Below are positions 10,330 to 22,253 of a stretch of 64,000 nt of DNA, one piece after another (position 1 is the first letter of the stretch; each line of letters begins with the position of its first letter). This stretch comes from Gonocerus acuteangulatus. Its lineage: Eukaryota > Arthropoda > Insecta > Hemiptera > Coreidae. The stretch lies in assembly GCA_946811695.1 (NCBI GenBank), contig OX328124.1:99687717-99751716 (forward strand), in the 5' to 3' direction. A program made the position numbers and the translations under genes. The notes beneath the pieces are model-generated. The model was not told where the DNA came from. It made no database searches and saw only the letters and a list, made by a program, of their open reading frames with translations.

Positions 10330-11095
10330 GAGTGAGGACGAAAAAAAAGAAGAAATGCAGACAGAGGAAACTCAGGTTAGTGCAACTGGGCCTGGGGCTA
10401 ATATCAGAATTCCCCCATTCTGGAGAGCAGACCCAGAATTATGGTTTTGCCAGGCCGACGCCGTATTTGCGACCTCCAAAATTTTGAGGTCGCGAATAAA
10501 ATTTCAAATGGTGGTGGCCAACTTGGAGTTCGAAGTGTTGAGACAGGTTTCGGACTTGGTTAAAAATCCTCCCGCAGATCCTTACGAAGCACTCTAGTGT
10601 CGACTAATTTCGACGTACGCCGAGTCGGAAAACCTCCGCATAAGACGGCTTTTAGAAGATAAGCGTCTCGCAGACGGAGAGCGCCCTTCCCAGTTTTTGA
10701 ACGAATTGAAAAGGCTCGCAGGAGCTTCCGTTTCCACAGAATTGCTGCGTACCATGTGGCTTAAGGCCCTGCCAGAACGAATGCAGGCTACACTAGCGGT
10801 GACAACAGAGCAGTCCGTAGACAAGCTAGCCGAGATCGCCGACCGAATCGCCGAGATCTACGAGCCCAGTGTTAGCCAGGTGACCTCTCAGTCCACACAA
10901 CCACACACACGTTCCTCTACCTCCGTTTCCCAGCTCGAGGAGAGGATGCAGAAGTTGACCCTGGAGATCAGCGAGCTCAAAAACCAAATAGCTCGCGATC
11001 GAACTTTGTGCTACTACCACCACCGCTTCAAAGAAAACGCCCGTAAATGCCGACAACCGTGCAGCTGGAAGAGTACGTCGCAGAAGGGAAACTAA
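10328..11095 (+). pseudogene. gag with one premature stop
   Basis: 255 codons from the ATG at 10328 to the TAA at 11093-11095. A single in-frame TAG at 10595-10597 interrupts the frame, and the sequence on both sides reads as one Gag (FWRADPELWFCQADAVF at the N-terminus, SQFLNELKRLAG in the middle). The C-terminus has CYYHHRFKENARKCRQPC, a C-x2-H-x9-C-x3-C knuckle. This CHCC form is typical of CsRn1-clade Gag and differs from the usual CCHC. Gag forms the particle that packages the element's RNA. The ATG is preferred over the upstream GTG at 10325. The TAG is explained by one substitution. Confidence 0.9.
11086..11092 (+). promoter_or_regulatory. -1 ribosomal frameshift heptamer GGGAAAC
   Basis: In the gag frame the bases read G GGA AAC and are followed at once by the gag stop TAA (11093-11095). 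This fits the X XXY YYZ rule exactly. Slipping back one base continues as GGG AAA CTA in the pol frame. Pol therefore need not start at the ATG at 11047. Confidence 0.85.
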
Positions 11096-14000
11096 TCTCA
11101 GCGACTGAGAAGGCGGACTCCGTCACTGATATCAATCACCGCCGATTATTCATCACAGACAAGGATTCTGGGGAAAGATATTTGGTTGACACCGGTGCAG
11201 CCGTAACCGTCTTCCCAGCACGGCGACGAGAGCGAAACCACCCCGCCAACTTCACCCTTTTTGCAGCCAACGGCACCACAATAAAGACTTACGGGGAAGT
11301 CAAGAAGACTCTCAACGTCGGACTTCGACGCCTACTTCGTTGGTCCTTCATCTTGGCCGACGTCAGCAACCCGATCATCGGAGCGGACTTCCTCTTCCAC
11401 CATCACATCTTAGTCGACCTTAAGGGACGACAGCTAGTGGACTCGCAGACCGGTCTAACTTCCAGAGGCAGCCTCAAACATAACACCACACCTTCCGTAT
11501 TCGCAGTACCTTGCGGTGAGTGGTATTACGAGCTTTTACGGAAATACCCGTCCATCACACGCCCATCTGCTGTACCGCAGGAGCCGAAGCATCCCATCAA
11601 GCACTTCATTGAGACAAAGGGACCACCGGTAACATCGAAAGCTAGACGTCTTCCACCTGACCGTTACAACGCTGCCAGAGAAGAATTCCTGAAGATGGTC
11701 GATGAGGGTATCTGCAGACCATCCAGCAGTCCGTGGGCAAGCCCTCTCCACATCGTTTCGAAGAAAGACGGCACGTTGCGTTTCTGTGGGGACTACCGCC
11801 GACTCAATGCCCAGACTTTGCCTGACAGGTACAGTGTACCCAACATACAAGCCCTCAACACCAATCTTTTTGGGAAGACAATCTTCAGTAAGATCGACCT
11901 CAACCATGCTTACTACCAAGTGCCGGTGGCGGAAGAAGACATCACAAAAACTGCAGTGATCACCCCTTTCGGTCTCTTCGAATTCTTGGTGATGTGCTTC
12001 GGACTAAGAAATGCTGCGCAAACATTCCAGCGCCTAATGGACAGCATCCTCGCTCTGCCGTATGTTTTTGTCTACCTCGACGACATACTGGTAGCGTCAA
12101 CCACAGAGGAAGAGCATCGCACACACCTGGAAGAAGTTTTCAGACGACTAAATCAGCATGGATTAACCATCAACCCGCTCAAGTCGGAGTTTTGCAAGTC
12201 CGAAGTCGAGTTTTTAGGCTTCCTTGTAAACTCCCAAGGCATTACACCTCTTCCGAGCAAGGTGGACCAAATCGCTGAATTCCCTCGTCCTACCACCAAG
12301 GGTCATCTCCGACGATTTTTAGGGATGGTAAACTTTTATCGAAGATGCCTCCCTAAAGCAGCAGGAGTACAGCGCATTCTTCATGCCCTAATCGGCAACA
12401 GCAAGAAGAACGACAGCACCCCCGTCCCATGGACCCCGGAAGCAGAGGAAGCCTTCGCCCGATGCCAACGAGACATTAAGGATGCTGTAACGTTAGCACA
12501 CCCCTCTTCAGACGCCGAATTGACCCTAGCTTGCGATGCATCTAACTCCGCGGTTGGGGCTGTCCTCCAACAGCGTGTGGGAGACCACTGGCGACCTCTT
12601 GGTTTCTTCTCGAGGGCCCTAACATCAGCACAGCAGCGATACTCTGCCTACGACCGCGAGCTCACTGCCATCTACAGCGCCGTCAAGCACTTCAGGCCAT
12701 GCATCGAAGGTCGCATGTTCAGCATACTGACGGACCACAAGCCGCTCGTGTATGCCCTATACCAGAAGCCCGAGACTGCAACACCCATGAGAATTCGCTA
12801 CACGAACTTCATTAGCCAGTTCACTAGCGACATTCGTCATGTCTCTGGGGCTGAAAACAAGGTAGCGGATACACTTTCACGGTTGGAGGCAATAGACAGT
12901 CCTGACGATATGGGGAGCATCATACAGGCTCAGCAGGAAGACCCGTCGATTCCAGAGCTTCTTCAGAACCCGAATCTGCAGTTGAAGCTGATCGAGCACC
13001 CGCATTTCGACAAGCCACTTTTATGTGACGTATCTACAGCTAAAGCCCGACCGTATGTACCACCAACACTCCGTCAGGAAGTTTTTAAAAAGCTTCATAG
13101 CCTCAGCCACCCTGGCGTTCGTGGGACTCGCCGACTGGTGTCGCAAAGGTATTTCTGGCCAGGTATGCAAGCGGACCTTGCGATCTGGACTAGGAGCTGC
13201 ATCGCCTGCCAGCGCTCAAAGATACACCGGCACACCGTAACACCTCCAGGTACCTTCGCTCCAGCCGGCAGATTCGAGCATGTCCACGTGGATATAGTCG
13301 GACCCTTGCCGCCATCGGATGGAAAGCGCTATTGCCTCACCATGGCGGATAGGTATTCACGCTGGCCCGAAGCAGAACCCCTCGAGGACATCTCCGCAAC
13401 AACAGTTGCTTCAGCTTTCTACAGGACATGGATCTGTAGATTCGGGGTCCCTGCACGGATCACAACTGACCAAGGGCGCCAGTTTGAAAGCGAACTATTC
13501 AACAGGCTCCTAAATTTACTTGGTTCGCGTCGCTGTAGAACTACAGCATACCACCCACAGTCCCACGGTGTTGTGGAGAGATGGCACAGGACCCTGAAGA
13601 CTGCCCTCACCGCACATCTTATCGACTCAAACTCTTGGACAGAACTGCTACCCACAGTCCTCCTAGGCTTGAGAGCAGCACTAAGGGAGGACAACTCCAC
13701 AAGTGCTGCCGAGTTGACGTATGGGCAGCCCTTACGACTACCCGGAGAGCTATTAGAGTCAACCCCTCATCCCTAAGAGCCGCAGGGCTTCCTTTTCAAA
13801 CTTCGTGAGAACTTCAAGCGCCTGCAGCCCTCCCCACATAAAGCGAGTCAAGCACAAGCCTTTGTTCCCAAGGACTTAAAGACCTGCTCACATGTCTTCC
13901 TGCGGGACGACGCCATCAGGAAGCCCCTCACACCGCCATACACTGGACCGCATCCTGTTCTCCAGAGAGGAGATAAGACTTTTGTCATCGGTCTTGGCAC

Positions 14001-14223
14001 AGGGCAGAAGACTGTCACAATAGACCGACTGAAACCAGCCCACATCCTGGAAGACCTCACCAGCACTACCACCACAACACCAACCCACCCACCTATACCA
14101 ACACCTCAAGCAGAACCTTGTGACAATACCACCGCCACAGAAGCTGACAAGCCTTCATCAGTGAAGATGTCACGACGTGGACGCCTCATCAGACTTCCTG
14201 TCCGCTTCTGTGACGCTGCCATT

Positions 14224-14235
14224 GGGGGGAAGTGA
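14224..14235 (+). promoter_or_regulatory. Polypurine tract
   Basis: GGGGGGAAGTGA directly upstream of the 3' LTR is the expected plus-strand primer. It lies inside the pol coding end and contains the pol stop. Confidence 0.85.
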
Positions 14236-14624
14236 TGTAGCACCACGAAAGTAAACTGACTGACAACACCGTAACCTGACTGTCAACAATGGGAAGGTTA
14301 CGTAGGGTTAGTCAGTGTTGCCGGTGCCACAATAATTTATGAATATTTAAATTTCTTACCGCGGCTTTGAGATAACCCGAAAATTACCTAGCCAAATTTA
14401 AGTTTTGTGTGTATAAAAAGTGCGACAACGTGGTGCTGATTTTCTGTGTGACTTTTTTGGACTTTCTTTAAATTATCTGGCAGTGGACCGTTATTTATTA
14501 TTTAATTTATTATCAGAAGTTAATTATTATTATTTTTCAATTGCCAAGTGTTTTATTTTTTTATTATATAGACATTTATTTTTTTAACCGGCTTATTTTA
14601 TTTTTTACCAGATACTCCTCTAAA
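14236..14624 (+). repeat. 3' LTR
   Basis: 389 bp, the same length as the 5' LTR and about 99% identical. TATA box at 14412-14419. Followed by the target duplication ATAC. Confidence 0.95.
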
Positions 14625-14628
14625 ATAC

Positions 14629-15483
14629 TATTTACAAGAGGGATAAAAAAAAATAAATAGTCCAATAATAAAAAGGGGGGAGAGAGTATTAAGGGGAAAG
14701 AATAAAAAATAAATGAGGATAAAAAAAGAGGAAAAAAATACTAAAACAAGAGAAAGTAAAAAGAATAAAATGTAAAATCATACAACCAAAAACAAAATAA
14801 ACGAGGAATTAATCAAACGGGAAAAAACAACAAAATTTACAAAGGTAATCTGGTTGTACAATAGTGGTTAATTCCTATAAACCTGGTTATGAATTATTGA
14901 GTCTATGTACTGGATATCTTCGCTTAGCAATTCATCAAAACCATAAATATGATCATAATAAGGCATATAATTGCTATTAGTGCATTAAGAAAATGTAAAG
15001 TCTAATTATGAATTAAGTGTTAAGGGAAAGCCTTGCTAATAGCTACTATTCACCCAGAAGAGAGATAACTCCATGTCCTAGAAGGTGGTGAGCTGTCAGA
15101 TCTTGGAAATCCTTGGGAGTGCTGTGGATTAGCTGCTGGGGATATAGTCTATCTCAATCTATACTCAACATCTAGAGCCTATCAACTCTTCAGAATGTCA
15201 ATACCTGCTACTTTATAGTCCACAATAGCAAATCTACTTTATTTTAGTACAATTATAGTCACATTCATTCAATATTTACAGGTATTAGCACTTTTCGGAG
15301 CAATGTACCTCTTGAATTCTTTTGAACATTGAACTAGTTTTGAATAAATTTCTTCATCAATCCTAGCAACCAAAAATGACACCTGTAAACTTTCAAGCAG
15401 GCGCGCTGACGTCCCAAGAGTTCATTCTGCAAATCCTTCCATATAACTCTTCATACCCACACCTGATCCAGAGAATCCTTAGT
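14629..15483. other. Unassigned flank, purine-rich then ordinary
   Basis: A/G-rich low-complexity sequence at about 14640-14850, then unremarkable AT-rich DNA. No gene supported. Confidence 0.5.
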
Positions 15484-15562
15484 ATTGTCCTTATTTTTTT
15501 TTTTTTATTTTTTTTTTTTAATTTTTAACGGCGCATCAACTTTTTGGCTATTAGCGCCGAAT
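15484..15562 (-). repeat. SINE SA tail, orphan
   Basis: Poly(T) with A interruptions, then ACGGCGCATCAAC and GGCTATTAGCGCCG. The same hairpin tail as SINE SA, without a tRNA head. Confidence 0.6.
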
Positions 15563-15789
15563 ATTGTCCTTATTGCAAGCAAAACTGTAGTGGGCACGCC
15601 CACTCGCCTTATATTTACAGAATCATACTATCTCCAGAATCTTTAATGTAGAAGTGAAGTTTTTGGTGATATCAGCTATTTGCTTTGGGTTCAGAATTAA
15701 TTTTTAAAGGTGAATATGTAATTGCGTGATTTTATTTATTTTTTGTTTAATTGAAACTAATGATACAAGATATTTTTGCTCTATGACAG

Positions 15790-15910
15790 AAACTAGAGGC
15801 TAAGCAGAAATCAGGATTAACTGGCATCAATAATGAGAAGCTGGACGAAAGTGATGGAGATTTGAGTGGCCAGGAAGTTAGCTTATCTGCTCTTAAGGAG
15901 AAAAGGGAAG
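15790..15910 (+). CDS. Candidate host exon 1
   Basis: A 121-bp open block bounded by an AG acceptor (TTGCTCTATGACAG, ending 15789) and a GT donor (GGGAAG|GTAAAG at 15911). Only the frame starting with AAA is open. It encodes KLEAKQKSGLTGINNEKLDE and then SDGDLSGQEVSLSALKEKRE, leaving one base. Charged, helix-prone, non-repetitive sequence of this kind differs from the surrounding AT-rich DNA. I do not recognise the protein. No ATG or further upstream exon was found. Confidence 0.4.
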
Positions 15911-18557
15911 GTAAAGCAATGTATTCGATGTGGCAGATTATAATTTGATCATTGAAAAAGATAGAGTTTCCAAAAAGAAGAAGAAAGACAAAAAAATGAC
16001 GTATTTTCATCTCCACATTTTTAGAAAAATATATAAACATTACCAACTTTTGCATAAATATTTTTTGACATATAATAGTATGAAATTGAAATATTAAAAA
16101 CAAAAACCCCAGTATGTTACATAAAGAGGAGCGCCGCCTGGAAGGTTAGAGTAAATAGGATCAAAAGTTTTTACTATGTTGTAAAGAAAATTAATAAGTA
16201 TTTATTTCAATAACTTAAGACTAAATGATAAACTTCTTTTCATCACAAGCTTTTTCACGTGAAAAGTGTTTTTTCCTACTTTATAGTTTGGTTGTATATA
16301 AAGGTAAGTAATTTCAGGAGACAAAAAATTCTGGGGAGGTTTTGTTGGAGTTAATCCGATTGGTCCTTCTCCATTTAGTTTGATTGATTTGTTGATGCGT
16401 TAATCAGCTATTGTACCGGAGACAGCCTTAATCCGACAAACTAATCTTCGATTCGATTAGGCCAACATAATCTTATGGTTCATTCTAGTAAACGTCTTAC
16501 TTAAGTTTTTATTTCAAATAAAAAAGAAGATACAATGACGTATTTACATAATCTTTTTCCTTTCTAGAAATGTCTTCAATTAAACATGTAAATGTAATTC
16601 TATGTAGCATATAATGTGATGATATAAAAAAATAGAAATGTGAACATTATTACCTGAGTGATTTTCCTTATTAACTGCAAGATAATTTATGTGTTTTATT
16701 CTTACAGTAATCATTGTAATTATAACGGCAAAAAAACACTTAAAATACAACTTGCAAGAAACCAATAAAATAACTTAAAACCAGACAAATTATAATATCA
16801 CTATGCAACAACATTACTACTCAATCGCGAAAACAACTTGCTTGAATATGCATTCAACATATTGGCCTGACACGAATTCTTAATGACGAAAGGAAACAGA
16901 TATTATATACGACACATGTGACACTGAAAGTACTGTCGTACTATATATCTATATACTCCGTGTATCGCAAGTAGATGACAATAGAATATAAATAATACCA
17001 TAAAGGGGACAAATCTAGACCAAAAATGTGATTTGATACTGCCAAACACACGATTATATCTGTTTTTGTTCGCGTCATATGCTAAAGGATATTTAGAAAA
17101 AAACCGTTTGTAGGGAAAAAAGGTTTTAGGAAAACTCTCATTTCTTCTACTTTTTGCATTGTTCTGCACTTATACCTCCAAATCACAATTATGATACCTC
17201 AAAATTTCAAGCAATTCTTTTTGTAAACTATGTCTTAAAAATAAACAAAATAAATAGATTTTTTATTTTTACTATGTTCATTTTATTTACATTGGTTATT
17301 GAAAACGATATTCTGTATAGAAAAAAACAAACAACGGAGTGATTCAGCAGTGATTCAGACACCACACAGCACTTAAGTGTCAAGGAGGCCTTATACCTGC
17401 TGTAAAAAGATTGCCACACCACCATTTTTTATATGGTATGATGTGGAAGTAATATTTTTGTAGTGCTGGATAAATAAGTGGACTGTATGAATAATGAGTT
17501 GATAATTTATATTTATTGAGTACAAGATGATGAGTGGGGGGAAAATTGCCAAAATCAGAAACAAATGGTGGTTAATGGATTAATGAAATTTTGAAAGTTA
17601 TGGGACTGATGAGGTTGAAATGATGGTGAGCTGATGAAGTGGTGATGAAGATGGGCTGCTGGAGATCCATGAAATTAGGTATATTAAATAGGTACCTGGT
17701 GACTGGTGCCTTGTGAGATTAAAATATGGTACTTCCAAGCAGATAAGGCCCGGTGGTAAGCTGACTTACTCGGTCATTTCTTTGGAAAAAGGATGGTCAA
17801 AAAAAAAGGCTTCATGCGCAATGAGAGCGGGTGGACTTCTTCTGTCCCGACTTGACCGGGGGTGGTTCGCCCAGTTGTGGTAGGCGGCGCCACCGTTGTC
17901 AGAGTTCAAAAGAAGAAAGCATCTTTAGGGTGGCAACCCTAAACACCTGCAATTCCTTTAAAAAACTATGCCTCTGATTACGGGTTAAATTAAAAGCAAT
18001 AACTCTTTGCTTTAAGCAAAAGACCCAGCGAAACTCTGTTTTTTGTCTGGATTCAGGTGCGTCGAATGCCATTTAACGATTCTGTGTTCTAAAGTTTCCA
18101 GGAACATTATTCATCTGTATTTTGGTTTTAAGTATTATATTAATTCACATTAATGACCATACTTATAGCCTAATCGCCTGGGAGTTGATTCTATCACGCA
18201 CTGTTATTAGTTGTCGTCTAATATGACAACTTATAACAGGCTTATGATTAGATAATGACATATAAAAACCACTTTCGAAAGGAGCAATGAATGCCGTAAC
18301 GTATTACAAAAATAAATGTTTCAATAAAGAAACTTTGATATTTTCTTTTGTCGAAGAAATGGCCGTGCCAGCAATCAAAAATATGGAGTGGTCAACCAGT
18401 AATTAATTTCAAAATATATATGCTATAATAATACACATTGTTAATTCTAATAATAGAGTGTTTAAATAGATAATCAAGGAATTGACATTCAGATTGAAAG
18501 AAAGGTGGATCATAAAATGGTTTATCTTTTTAAAAAGCACTAGCGTTCAGACTTCAG
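15911..18557. other. Unassigned; intron if the exon candidates are real
   Basis: AT-rich, with a GC-richer patch at about 17805-17935. Contains several short chance ORFs and no recognisable domain or repeat. Confidence 0.4.
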
Positions 18558-18616
18558 GGTTAAGATCCGGACCCAGCTCTGAAGATTACAACACAATTTG
18601 TGCATTAAATAAGGAA
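18558..18616 (+). CDS. Candidate host exon 2
   Basis: With an acceptor at ACTTCAG (ending 18557) and a donor at GAA|GTAAAG (18617), the 59-bp block supplies two bases that complete the codon left by exon 1. It then encodes LRSGPSSEDYNTICALNKE and ends in phase 0. The phase match is the only link to exon 1. The acceptor tract is weak and an upstream acceptor is possible. Unknown protein. Confidence 0.28.
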
Positions 18617-20707
18617 GTAAAGTCTGTACTCAATTTGTTTTTAATTATTCCCTATACTATTTACCCAACGACGCAACTTTAAAGCAAACGTTTGACAAAA
18701 TAATGATCCATTTTATGTTAATCAAATATGCAAATGACATATATTCCAAATAAAGAACTTACACGTAAAATAATGGGTGAAATGCCCCAATTTCATATAC
18801 AAAACATGTAATTGCAGTAAAACCTTTAGATTTTACCTTTAGATTTAGATTCTTGTCTATATTTACTAATATATTAGACATTTCTTCGGGATGATGTAAA
18901 GATATCGAATTGGTATGTCTTTTTATAAAGCTGTTGAATTGAATATTTATCCAACTGCATTCCATAAATTATTATTAAAATATACTTACTTCAAAAATAT
19001 TTCATGCTGGAAGTGCAAAAAGCAAAAAAACTGCCCAATGCATATAATGAACAAATATATGTACTTATAAAAAAAATTACGTATTTAAGCTGTATTTTAT
19101 TTTTTTTTATACATGTTTTTTTTGTTTTTGTTTTAAGTATCTTCAAACTATAAAATATCCAAAGAATTAAATAATGCTTTCACTGATTCCAAGCAGAGAA
19201 TACTTTTTTTTTTTATATATATTTCAATTTGATTAATATGACATAAACAATTATACTAACCAGAAAAAAGTGCAATTACCATGCATTATTAACCATTTTT
19301 TTTTTATCTGAATATATTTTATTTACAGAATATTACAGTCTACAATCATGTGTATTCTGCAATTCCACACCAGTAGCTTGCCCATTGGTCATTCTATGGT
19401 GTGTTCGATATGCTTTCACATTGTCACCTTCCAGCCCGTATTTAAGGAAATATAATAAATGTTCTGAACAGTTTATGAATGATAATAAACATTTTTTTAT
19501 TTTTTTTTTTTTAATTTGTATAGTCTTAGAATAAAATTTTGTCTTAATCACACAATGTCTGTGAGAGCTATGTGCGAACAGACAAATCTATGAAATTACT
19601 ACTAATACAGACAATATTAAGCGGTCCTAAGGTTCACAAAAAGGTAAATGTCTGTCCGGAATCTTCGAGTCGCGTCCTTGACTGAATCTTGTGTTACATT
19701 TTCTCCCTCGTCACTAAAAAGAAAAAGACATCATGCTGAAAGAAATAATACTGGACATTATGTAATCCAGAATGGAAGGGTATGACATGTTGTTTGTTTG
19801 TATTAGCACAAATTCCAACCTTCTTTCGAAAAACTACGTTCAGATGTCTGACTGTTTTGTATTAAAGTATATTAATATTTATTACCTGCCTAAAATTGGA
19901 TAGATACTTTACCTGATCGTAGAAGACACATTGGCTCATTTGTAGCGTCCTCTGGAAGATATATATGTAAGCCAGTAAAATTTAGGTAACAGGCACAAAT
20001 TTTCATTTAGTGCTAAAATATTTTTGCTACATGTGTACTGCAGGTTTTGAATTACACAAATCAATAAGCACTCATCCGTCTTCAACGCCTAGAATGCTTA
20101 TCCTTTTTTGACAGCCTTCGTCAGCTCAAGTTTTTTATTGGTCGAGTCATTTTTTTCATGATATCAGGGGATTCTCCCGAATGTTTTTTTCAGGTCCGCC
20201 TGAGAGCAGTCAAGTAGCCCTGACTGCCTCAGGCGAGGGATCTCATTAATCTGGATGCTAGGACCAGGGCAGGTGGTAAGGAGGATGGTGCCGAGATGGT
20301 GGGGCGGTGGGAGTGTCCGGTGGGCGTGCCGAAAGTAAACAGACGGCAATAACTGTAATTTGGTAATTGGTGCAGACGGGGGTGGGGGTAATTATTCGGC
20401 CAACACCGACACGGGCCATGGTGGGTCCATCTTAGAGTGGCACCTCCCCACTCTTGACAGCAGCCTGCCACTGACATATGTCAAGTTGCTCGTCCATCAT
20501 ATGGTTACCTACGCAACAGGTTCCAGCTGATTGCCGCCTTCCTTCCTTCATCCCCTAGAAGGATTTCATACTAATATTGCTCACAGGCTGATATACCCCT
20601 TGTTGAGGGGGTGTATACTAAACATTTGACAGAACATTTGTCAATCGATCAGAATAAGCAAATAAAAATCTTGTACGGGAGAGTAAAGAAAAACCTCCCG
20701 TGTGTGA
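18617..20707. other. Unassigned stretch
   Basis: Mostly AT-rich. A GC-richer part at about 20180-20560 contains an AGCCTTCGTCAGCTC segment of the kind discussed in the findings. No gene supported. Confidence 0.4.
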
Positions 20708-20812
20708 ATATATATATATATATATAATCCGTCCCGTAAGAGGCCACAAGGGGCCAGAGGAATAGATACTGTGGAGGTATCTAATTCTTGACCCTACGGC
20801 TCACTACCTCAT
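20708..20812 (-). mobile_element. SINE family SB, 3' fragment with (TA)n tail
   Basis: On the minus strand, GGGTCAAGAATTAGATACCTC, a TATCT repeat, GGGGCC and TTACGGGACGGATTATATATA match the 3' part of the SB copy at 28806-29155. The (TA)n lies at the 3' end, as in the other copies. Confidence 0.75.
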
Positions 20813-21229
20813 AACGTTTAATCATAATTCCGCCATAATTTGTTGTATTTGAGTGACTATAACTGGCTAACACTTAAACTCAAAACAATAATCAGTTGCA
20901 GTAAACGTAACTCTTAATGATTCACCAAAATAATCATATCTAGAACTATAAATACACCCTTAAATTACTACTTCATTATTCGCGAATCTTCATCATATTA
21001 ACACAATATTTTTAACAAGTCTAAAATTAAATTAAAAACTCCAGCGCATTATTTGGTAGTAAATATGTTCAAGCAGCACTCTAATCGTGCGTCATGATCG
21101 CTTTAAGGTTGACAACACCAAAAAAATTGTATAGATGAGAGATACAGAGAAGAATCACTGCAGCCAATATATGTGTTTGGCCAACGGCATAGAAGTAGAT
21201 ACCTCTCCAAGAAGACCAAGGTAAATGAC
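20813..21229. other. Unassigned stretch
   Basis: No feature recognised. Confidence 0.4.
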
Positions 21230-21590
21230 CCACGTATGGCCAGTTGTTTCATATGGGTCAGAGGCTTGGATAATGACCAAAAGTGGTGAGATGAAGCCTT
21301 GTATGTCTGCGCGACCTCAGGAGGAACAATCTGCCAACCTCGACATTGTAACTTTTATTTAACTTCGCAAACTAACACGGGTAGGGCATGTAGCCCTTGA
21401 CGGAAAGTGGTCAAGACCAAGGACCTCCACTCTACAAGACTAGTAGAAAGGGCGAGGATCAGATGGCTGGACATCTTAGCCAAAGATTAAAATTCACATA
21501 GCATTCGGAGCTTGAGAGCTGCAGAAGAACACAGAGCCACCTGGCAAAGGATCTTAAGGAACCCCAGTCGCAGTCACGGGACGTCACGTC
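21230..21590 (+). pseudogene. LINE (RTE-like) RT C-terminal remnant
   Basis: Frame-broken pieces in the usual order of an RTE-type C-terminus: GSEAWIMTKSGEMK, then RVGHVA, RPR, and then IRSLRAAEEHRATWQRILRN followed by HGTSR. These match the YGSETW and RGRPRTRWLD...A.DRxxWRxIV signature regions. Multiple stops and shifts show it is dead. Confidence 0.55.
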
Positions 21591-22253
21591 TCAGAAATAT
21601 TATTGCAAGATTAGTAGGATATTTCTCACAACACGTTCATGATAACCTTTTACCCCGGTTTCTATCAAACAAGGAAACAAATTCAAAACCCCAGATGCCG
21701 AGAAATCCGAGTTCAATTCTAAGTAAGTCAACGACAGCTATCTAATAATGTTTACTCGTAGGTATGTAAGAAAAAAACTTAACGCCGCGGCGTATGGCGG
21801 ATAGCAAATATCCTCTAACTGTCATTGAATGGATGAGATACTTTTCGGAATACCTGGAGTCAAGGTGTTGCAGTGAAGAAATATGACTTACATTTTCGCT
21901 ACACATCTTTCTAATGATGTGGGCATGATATCTATCAACTTGTGCATAGGAAAGCAAAACCTAATAATTTGATTCCTTTACTTGAAGAGGTTGCTTTTGC
22001 ATGCCACAAATCCACCGGCTTATGTGGAATTCTTATGACATTTTAAATAAACTAATCTAACTTATTTTAGACATAGGTGCCATTTTACCCTCATTAAAAC
22101 TCTACACATTCTCTTGGGATAATTTGGAGCTCAGAATCATCAACTCAGAGAAAGTTCCTCTGGGCCCAAAGTTACCCCAATTGGCTGCACTTAACATGCA
22201 GGATGGCCTATGATAAATTTTTAAATCTCTTAATTTTATACAATTAAACTCCT
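21591..22253. other. Unassigned stretch
   Basis: No feature recognised. Confidence 0.4.

Larger units (their letters stand above)
11047..14235 (+). pseudogene. pol: protease, RT, RNase H, integrase (one premature stop)
   Basis: One frame of 1,063 codons, open except for a TAA at 13774-13776. Protease: VDTGAAVTVF (DTG at 11188-11196) and IIGADFL. RT: LRFCGDYRRLN, FSKIDLNHAYYQV, FGLRNAAQTFQRLMD and YLDD (12073-12084). RNase H: LACDASNSAVGAVL and the DREL segment. Integrase: HHCC finger (SHPGVRGTRR, then CIACQ) and D,D,E at codons 13291, 13468 and 13576, spaced D-35-E in the last pair. After the TAA the same frame continues (FVPKDLKTCSHVFLR, then DRLKPAHIL) to the TGA at 14233-14235, whose last base touches the 3' LTR. 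The lost part is the integrase C-terminal region. Confidence 0.93.
9922..14624 (+). mobile_element. Ty3/Gypsy LTR retrotransposon, CsRn1-type
   Basis: A complete 4,703-bp element: 389-bp direct LTRs, flanking 4-bp target duplications ATAC (9918-9921 and 14625-14628), a primer site complementary to the tRNA-Trp 3' end, gag, -1 frameshifted pol in the order PR-RT-RNaseH-IN, a polypurine tract and no env. The LTRs differ at 4 of 389 positions, so the insertion is young. The CHCC Gag knuckle and the tRNA-Trp primer are known hallmarks of the CsRn1 clade. Two premature in-frame stops (10595 and 13774) make this copy non-autonomous. Confidence 0.95.

Noticed and set aside
11047..11049. ATG as the true pol start
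   Set aside because: The ATG lies inside gag. The GGGAAAC slip site before the gag stop and the -1 frame explain pol expression better.
13774..13776. TAA as the natural end of pol
   Set aside because: The same frame stays open for 152 further codons with conserved Gypsy integrase C-terminal sequence up to the LTR, so the TAA is a mutation.
13888..14109. Minus-strand ORFs across the Gypsy element
   Set aside because: Antisense shadows of pol with no domain. The same applies to 11536, 10826 and 13419.
15747..16103. 118-codon minus-strand ORF
   Set aside because: No domain and AT-rich hydrophobic composition. It is the shadow of the plus-strand exon candidate.
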